The notes under the pieces: generated by a model
Databases searched by the model: none
Seen by the model: the letters and a program-made list of their open reading frames with translations, nothing else
Told to the model about the DNA's origin: nothing
Position numbers and translations under genes: made by a program
Origin: Pyronema omphalodes
Taxonomy: Eukaryota > Ascomycota > Pezizomycetes > Pezizales > Pyronemataceae
Length of the DNA stretch: 64,000 bases
Reading direction: 5' to 3'
Assembly (NCBI GenBank): GCA_024516155.1
Contig: JAJJXM010000008.1
Coordinates: 372,001 to 436,000 of the forward strand
Shown: positions 58,615-64,000 of the stretch, in pieces
Layout: each line of letters opens with the position of its first letter
How positions within the stretch are numbered: the first letter of the stretch is position 1

Positions 58615-59763
58615 CTAATAATACGTTCTCAAAGCCTCTGTCAACGCCAGTATCGCCATAGCCTGTCCATACGGCATACATGTCTGCTCGATAGCATAAT
58701 ATTCCTCCGTCTTATTCATAACCGGTGTACCAAAACTAGTACCCCTCAACTCCCCTGTTTTATCATCCACATTTTCTACCACAAATCTAATAGCTCGAAA
58801 TGCAGCCTTTCGATAAATGTCAGGCAAATACCTTTTTCTCACAGCCTTCAATATCCCCGCAGCAATTCCAGCCGTTGCCGATGATTCTTCATAATTCCGC
58901 TCATCTTTTGCATCCAGAACCGTATTCCATGCACCCTTATAAGTTTGACGTAAGAGTAGTGCATTACAAAGTGTTGATAACGTCCCCTCCAAATACATCC
59001 TAAAAGCATCCTCCTTAGGTAAATCCAGCATCTCCAACATCTCCGGAATCGCCATGACAACCCAAGCATTACCCCTAGCCCAAGCAGCGCCTGCAAAGTT
59101 ATGTCTTCCCTTGAAAGTCCATCCGTGATAAAACAGCCCCGATTGTGTATTAAAAAGATATTGAATATGCAACAGCATTTGCCGTTTTGCTTCTTCAACA
59201 TACTCCGGTTTTCCAAGAACGAGTCCAATCTTAGCAAGTGGAAGTACAGTCATCATTAATGTATCCGCCCAAAGCTGCTGCTCATGCGTAGAAAGATATG
59301 TGACATGTTGCATTCCACCTTGCTCGGTTCTTTCAAGGTCGTGCATTGCCCAATCCCCCCAGGCCTCTAGCCATGGAAGATACTCCGGCTTCTTTGTGTC
59401 TGAATAGAGGCAGGCTAGAGTGAGGAAAACTGACATGGTGTTGATATTCTTGGTGGTGCCATCTGAGGAGAAGCGACGGGTGAACCACTCGTTAACTAGA
59501 GAAAGACCGGAGGAGATAGGTGCGGGTATTAGACGAGAATGTTGGTATAGGCCGTAGAGACCTATTCCATGAGTCCATTCCCATTGATTGGTGTCCCATG
59601 ATTTCGTGTCGATTACTCTTCCGTCTGGAAGCTTGAGGAGGAATTCGCCGGTTTTGTCGTGGATCGTTACGAGGGAATTTATGAGACGACCGAGAGTTTT
59701 ATGGATTTCCTGGGAAGGTATGCAAAGACGACCATCGTTGGTGACTTCAGAAAAACAGGACAT
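58615..59763 (-). CDS. GH105 unsaturated rhamnogalacturonyl hydrolase
   Basis: Single-exon, 382 aa, ATG at 59763. It is an alpha/alpha-barrel enzyme of the YteR/YesR type: WEWTHGIGLYGLYQ, then LWADTLMM with the probable catalytic Asp about 167, then FYHGWTFKGRHNFAGAAWARGNAWV, EESSATAGIAAGIL, and a final EQTCMPYGQAMAILALTEAL. The length is normal for the family. There is no signal peptide, so it likely acts in the cytosol. It removes the unsaturated uronate left at the non-reducing end of rhamnogalacturonan oligosaccharides by lyases. It is divergent from a Dal5-type MFS permease, which could import such fragments (inference). Confidence 0.92.
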   Translation of the reverse strand: MSCFSEVTNDGRLCIPSQEIHKTLGRLINSLVTIHDKTGEFLLKLPDGRVIDTKSWDTNQWEWTHGIGLYGLYQHSRLIPAPISSGLSLVNEWFTRRFSSDGTTKNINTMSVFLTLACLYSDTKKPEYLPWLEAWGDWAMHDLERTEQGGMQHVTYLSTHEQQLWADTLMMTVLPLAKIGLVLGKPEYVEEAKRQMLLHIQYLFNTQSGLFYHGWTFKGRHNFAGAAWARGNAWVVMAIPEMLEMLDLPKEDAFRMYLEGTLSTLCNALLLRQTYKGAWNTVLDAKDERNYEESSATAGIAAGILKAVRKRYLPDIYRKAAFRAIRFVVENVDDKTGELRGTSFGTPVMNKTEEYYAIEQTCMPYGQAMAILALTEALRTYY

Positions 59764-60233
59764 TTGGCTTGTTTACTATTTTTGAAATTGGATTGTGGAG
59801 TTGAAATGCCGATGTTGAGCGTCTACTTAAAAACAGCGTTCTACTCATAGATAATCTGTGCCCCTCGTTGAAGTTGTACAATGGCGGGGTGTTCGCAGTG
59901 CATTTTTCCGGGAAATATCGTGGGGAACCTCATGTCGGTCATTGATATACCGAAGTCCGCATGCCTAGACCATATATTATCACACCGGATAATAGTTTTA
60001 CCTGTGATGTAGGCGCTTCGGGTTTAGGCTTTGACCGAATATCGGGGTACATGAGATTTGCAGCGATTTTTGGTATGGGTTCTTCGCTGTAAGCAACTTC
60101 CATTATCGCGGATACCCGAACCTAAGATCCAGTGTTTATATTATTATACTTGGAAGAATTGTATTCATAAAGGATCTTACTCCTTTAAGGACGGGAGGAG
60201 GATTCAAAGATCTCTAGGATTGTCCAATCAGCT
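59764..60233. promoter_or_regulatory. Divergent promoter GH105 / MFS permease
   Basis: The 470 bp between the two start codons must serve both genes, suggesting co-regulation by pectin breakdown products. No specific operator was identified. Confidence 0.5.
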
Positions 60234-62059
60234 ATGGAAGACACAAAGGAACACCATCGACAGAGGGATCAATATTTTGACGACGATATCATTAAACCCT
60301 CCAACAATCGTGTCGACCCTGAAATCGCAAAGTATGCCTCTACTTCTCGGGTCGTCATATCCACGGAGGAAAACAAACGTCTGAAGCGACTCATAGACAA
60401 AAGAGTATTATCAATTATGATTTTCACATACTTCCTTCAGGCTCTCGACAAAGGCACACTATCCTTCGCATCCATCATGGGACTCCGTGAAGATACTGGC
60501 TTGGTTAAGCAACAGGTCCATATCCCCCCAACCACAGCCATTAAAAACATAGTTAATAATGACTTTAGTACTCCTGGTTAACAACCTGCATCTACCTCGC
60601 CGTGCTGACAGTCGAGTACCCGACGAACTGGATAATTCAACGAGTCCCAATTGCCAAATACCTCTCCATCAACATTATTCTTTGGGGTAGTATTCTCGCT
60701 TTACACGCCAGTGCCAAAAACTTCACCGGTCTAATTACACTCCGCACCCTACTGGGAGCCTTCGAAGCATGCTGTCAACCCATCTTCATCGTTCTATCAA
60801 GCATGTGGTACCGTCGTGAAGAACAAGCCCAGACAGTGGCGTATTGGTATATGATGAACGGAGGACAACAGATTGTTGGAGGGTTGTTAGCATATGGTTT
60901 TAGTAATATTCCAAAGTCGGCTGGTATACATTCATGGCAGGCTTTGTTTATTGTGTACGGAGGTGCATCGGTGCTTTGGGGTGTCTTTGTACTCGTTTAT
61001 ATGCCGGATTCTCCCATGAGGGCAAGGTGTTTTAGTGAGTTGGATAAGACGCTGATGGTAGAAAGAGTTAGGGACAATCAGACTGGAATTCAGAATAAGA
61101 CCTTTAGGAAGGAGCAGGTTGTGGAGGCTTTTTGTGACCCACAGAGTAAGCTTGTTATCCTATTTTTAAATCTGCAGTTTTTCTGTTATGGAATTGTGCT
61201 AATGCGTTTAACAGCATGGTGTTTGGCGCTTATACAGCTATTAACAACACTACCAACATCCGGCCTTGGGGCTTTCGCAAATATCATCATCAACGGCTTC
61301 AACTTCTCTCTGTTACAAACCCAGCTTCTAGCCATGGTTCTCGGAGCATATATCATCATTGTACTCCTAATTTCCGCCTGGCTCGTAAAAAAGACCGGAC
61401 AAAACACAATCATCATGTTTATTTCTGTCCTCCCGTCAGTATTTACTATTGCTTATCTCCTCATTAGCCTCAGCTAACACCCAGCAGGAGCATCATCGGA
61501 AGCATCATCCTGATGACCATCCGAAACACCAGCCGTTCTCGTAGTATCGGGTTATTGATCGCATATTATGTCTGCCTTTCATTCTGGGTAAGCTTCCCAC
61601 CACAGTTGGATGTGCTATGCTGAAGAGATTGATTTAGGCATGTGCAACAATCGGTCTCGCACTCGTATCTCGGAATGTTGCTGGCCAGACAAAAAAGACC
61701 TGTGTAGTTGCAATAAACTTCGTTTCATGGGCTGTTGGAAATTCTAGTAACTATACCTTTTTTTTCTCTTTTGGTTCAGTTTTAGCGTCCGATTTAGGGT
61801 TTTCTGACTTGAAATAGTTGGGCCGCAGGTGTTTTTGGCTTGGGATGCGCCGCGATATTTCATTGCGTTTGCGGTCCATATGGGTTGCTATGTTTTGTTG
61901 CTTATAACGCTGGTGTTCCTGAGATGGTGGTATAAGAGGGAGAATGGTGGGAAAGAAAAGAAGATCCGGGAGGGTAGGGCGACTGTGGATACGGAGTTGA
62001 AGCATTCGTTTGAGGATTTGACGGATCGGGAGAATGTGAATTTTCGGTATGTGTATTAA
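60234..62059 (+). CDS. MFS permease, allantoate permease (Dal5-like) family
   Basis: Six exons: 60234-60515, 60569-61145, 61215-61434, 61488-61587, 61638-61746 and 61818-62059 (1,530 nt, 509 aa). The first intron has an unusual GTCCAT donor and the third GTCAGT; both are fixed by frame and conserved sequence. Features: a cytoplasmic N-terminus (about 60 aa), TM1 from DKRVLSIMIFTYFLQALDKG, EYPTNWIIQRVPIAKYL, GAFEACCQPIFIVLSSMWYR, and NGGQQIVGGLLAYGF. The C-terminal half has TTLPTSGLGAFANIIINGFN, SAWLVKKTGQN, VGNSIGPQVFLAWDAPRYF and the family-typical end FEDLTDRENVNFRYVY. About 12 membrane segments are expected. The family carries anionic or small organic solutes; the substrate is unknown, perhaps a uronate given its neighbour. 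Confidence 0.9.

Positions 62060-64000
<1,941 letters not shown>

Overview
The window looks like nuclear DNA of a filamentous ascomycete. Genes carry several short introns (about 49-158 nt) with GT-AG borders and a CTAAC/CTGAC branch site roughly 10 nt before the acceptor, and they are separated by long AT-rich spacers. The gene set (Mps1 kinase, PP2A-B subunit, Nsa2, mitochondrial bL21, plant-polysaccharide and chitosan-degrading enzymes, a Dal5-type MFS permease) suits a plant-associated or saprotrophic Pezizomycotina, perhaps Leotiomycetes. That class guess is inference only.

Layout. 1-1017: a terminal-inverted-repeat element with a purine minisatellite and a head-to-head telomere-like palindrome. 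1.7-2.4 kb: DUF1349 protein (minus). 3.6-5.6 kb: unrecognised protein with a C-terminal membrane anchor, whose model needs a GC-AG intron. 7.2-10.3 kb: Mps1 kinase. 12.4-12.8 kb: decayed N-terminal part of a fungal NACHT/ankyrin-type (NLR-like) gene (minus). 15.6-17.5 kb: PP2A B subunit. 18.6-19.7 kb: Nsa2 (minus), divergent from mitochondrial bL21 (19.9-20.4 kb). 23.2-24.1 kb: glucuronan-lyase-like PL20 enzyme (minus). 25.0-26.4 kb: two inverted-repeat elements. 26.9-28.2 kb: secreted GH75 chitosanase with duplicated Cys-rich tails. 29.2-29.9 kb: unknown conserved-looking protein. 33.4-41.3 kb: one giant six-exon gene (about 2,521 aa) that naive ORF calling splits into three. 41.9-42.6 kb: small basic protein. 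45.3-48.8 kb: methyltransferase with a very long disordered N-terminus (minus). 48.8-58.6 kb: gene-poor, with at most a truncated cupin-like fragment. 58.6-62.1 kb: divergent GH105 hydrolase and Dal5-type MFS permease, a likely pectin-fragment utilisation pair. 62-64 kb: spacer rich in microsatellites.

How the genes fit together. Housekeeping genes (cell cycle, ribosome assembly, mitochondrial translation) alternate with secreted or intracellular carbohydrate-active enzymes and repeat-rich spacers. The only clear local functional pairings are NSA2/bL21m (shared 200-bp promoter) and GH105/MFS (shared 470-bp promoter). Exon models were built by hand; every multi-exon CDS given here sums to a multiple of three. 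I did not find a convincing wholly new multigene system. The most unusual items are the giant repeat protein, the telomere-palindrome element, the NLR relic and the foldback elements.
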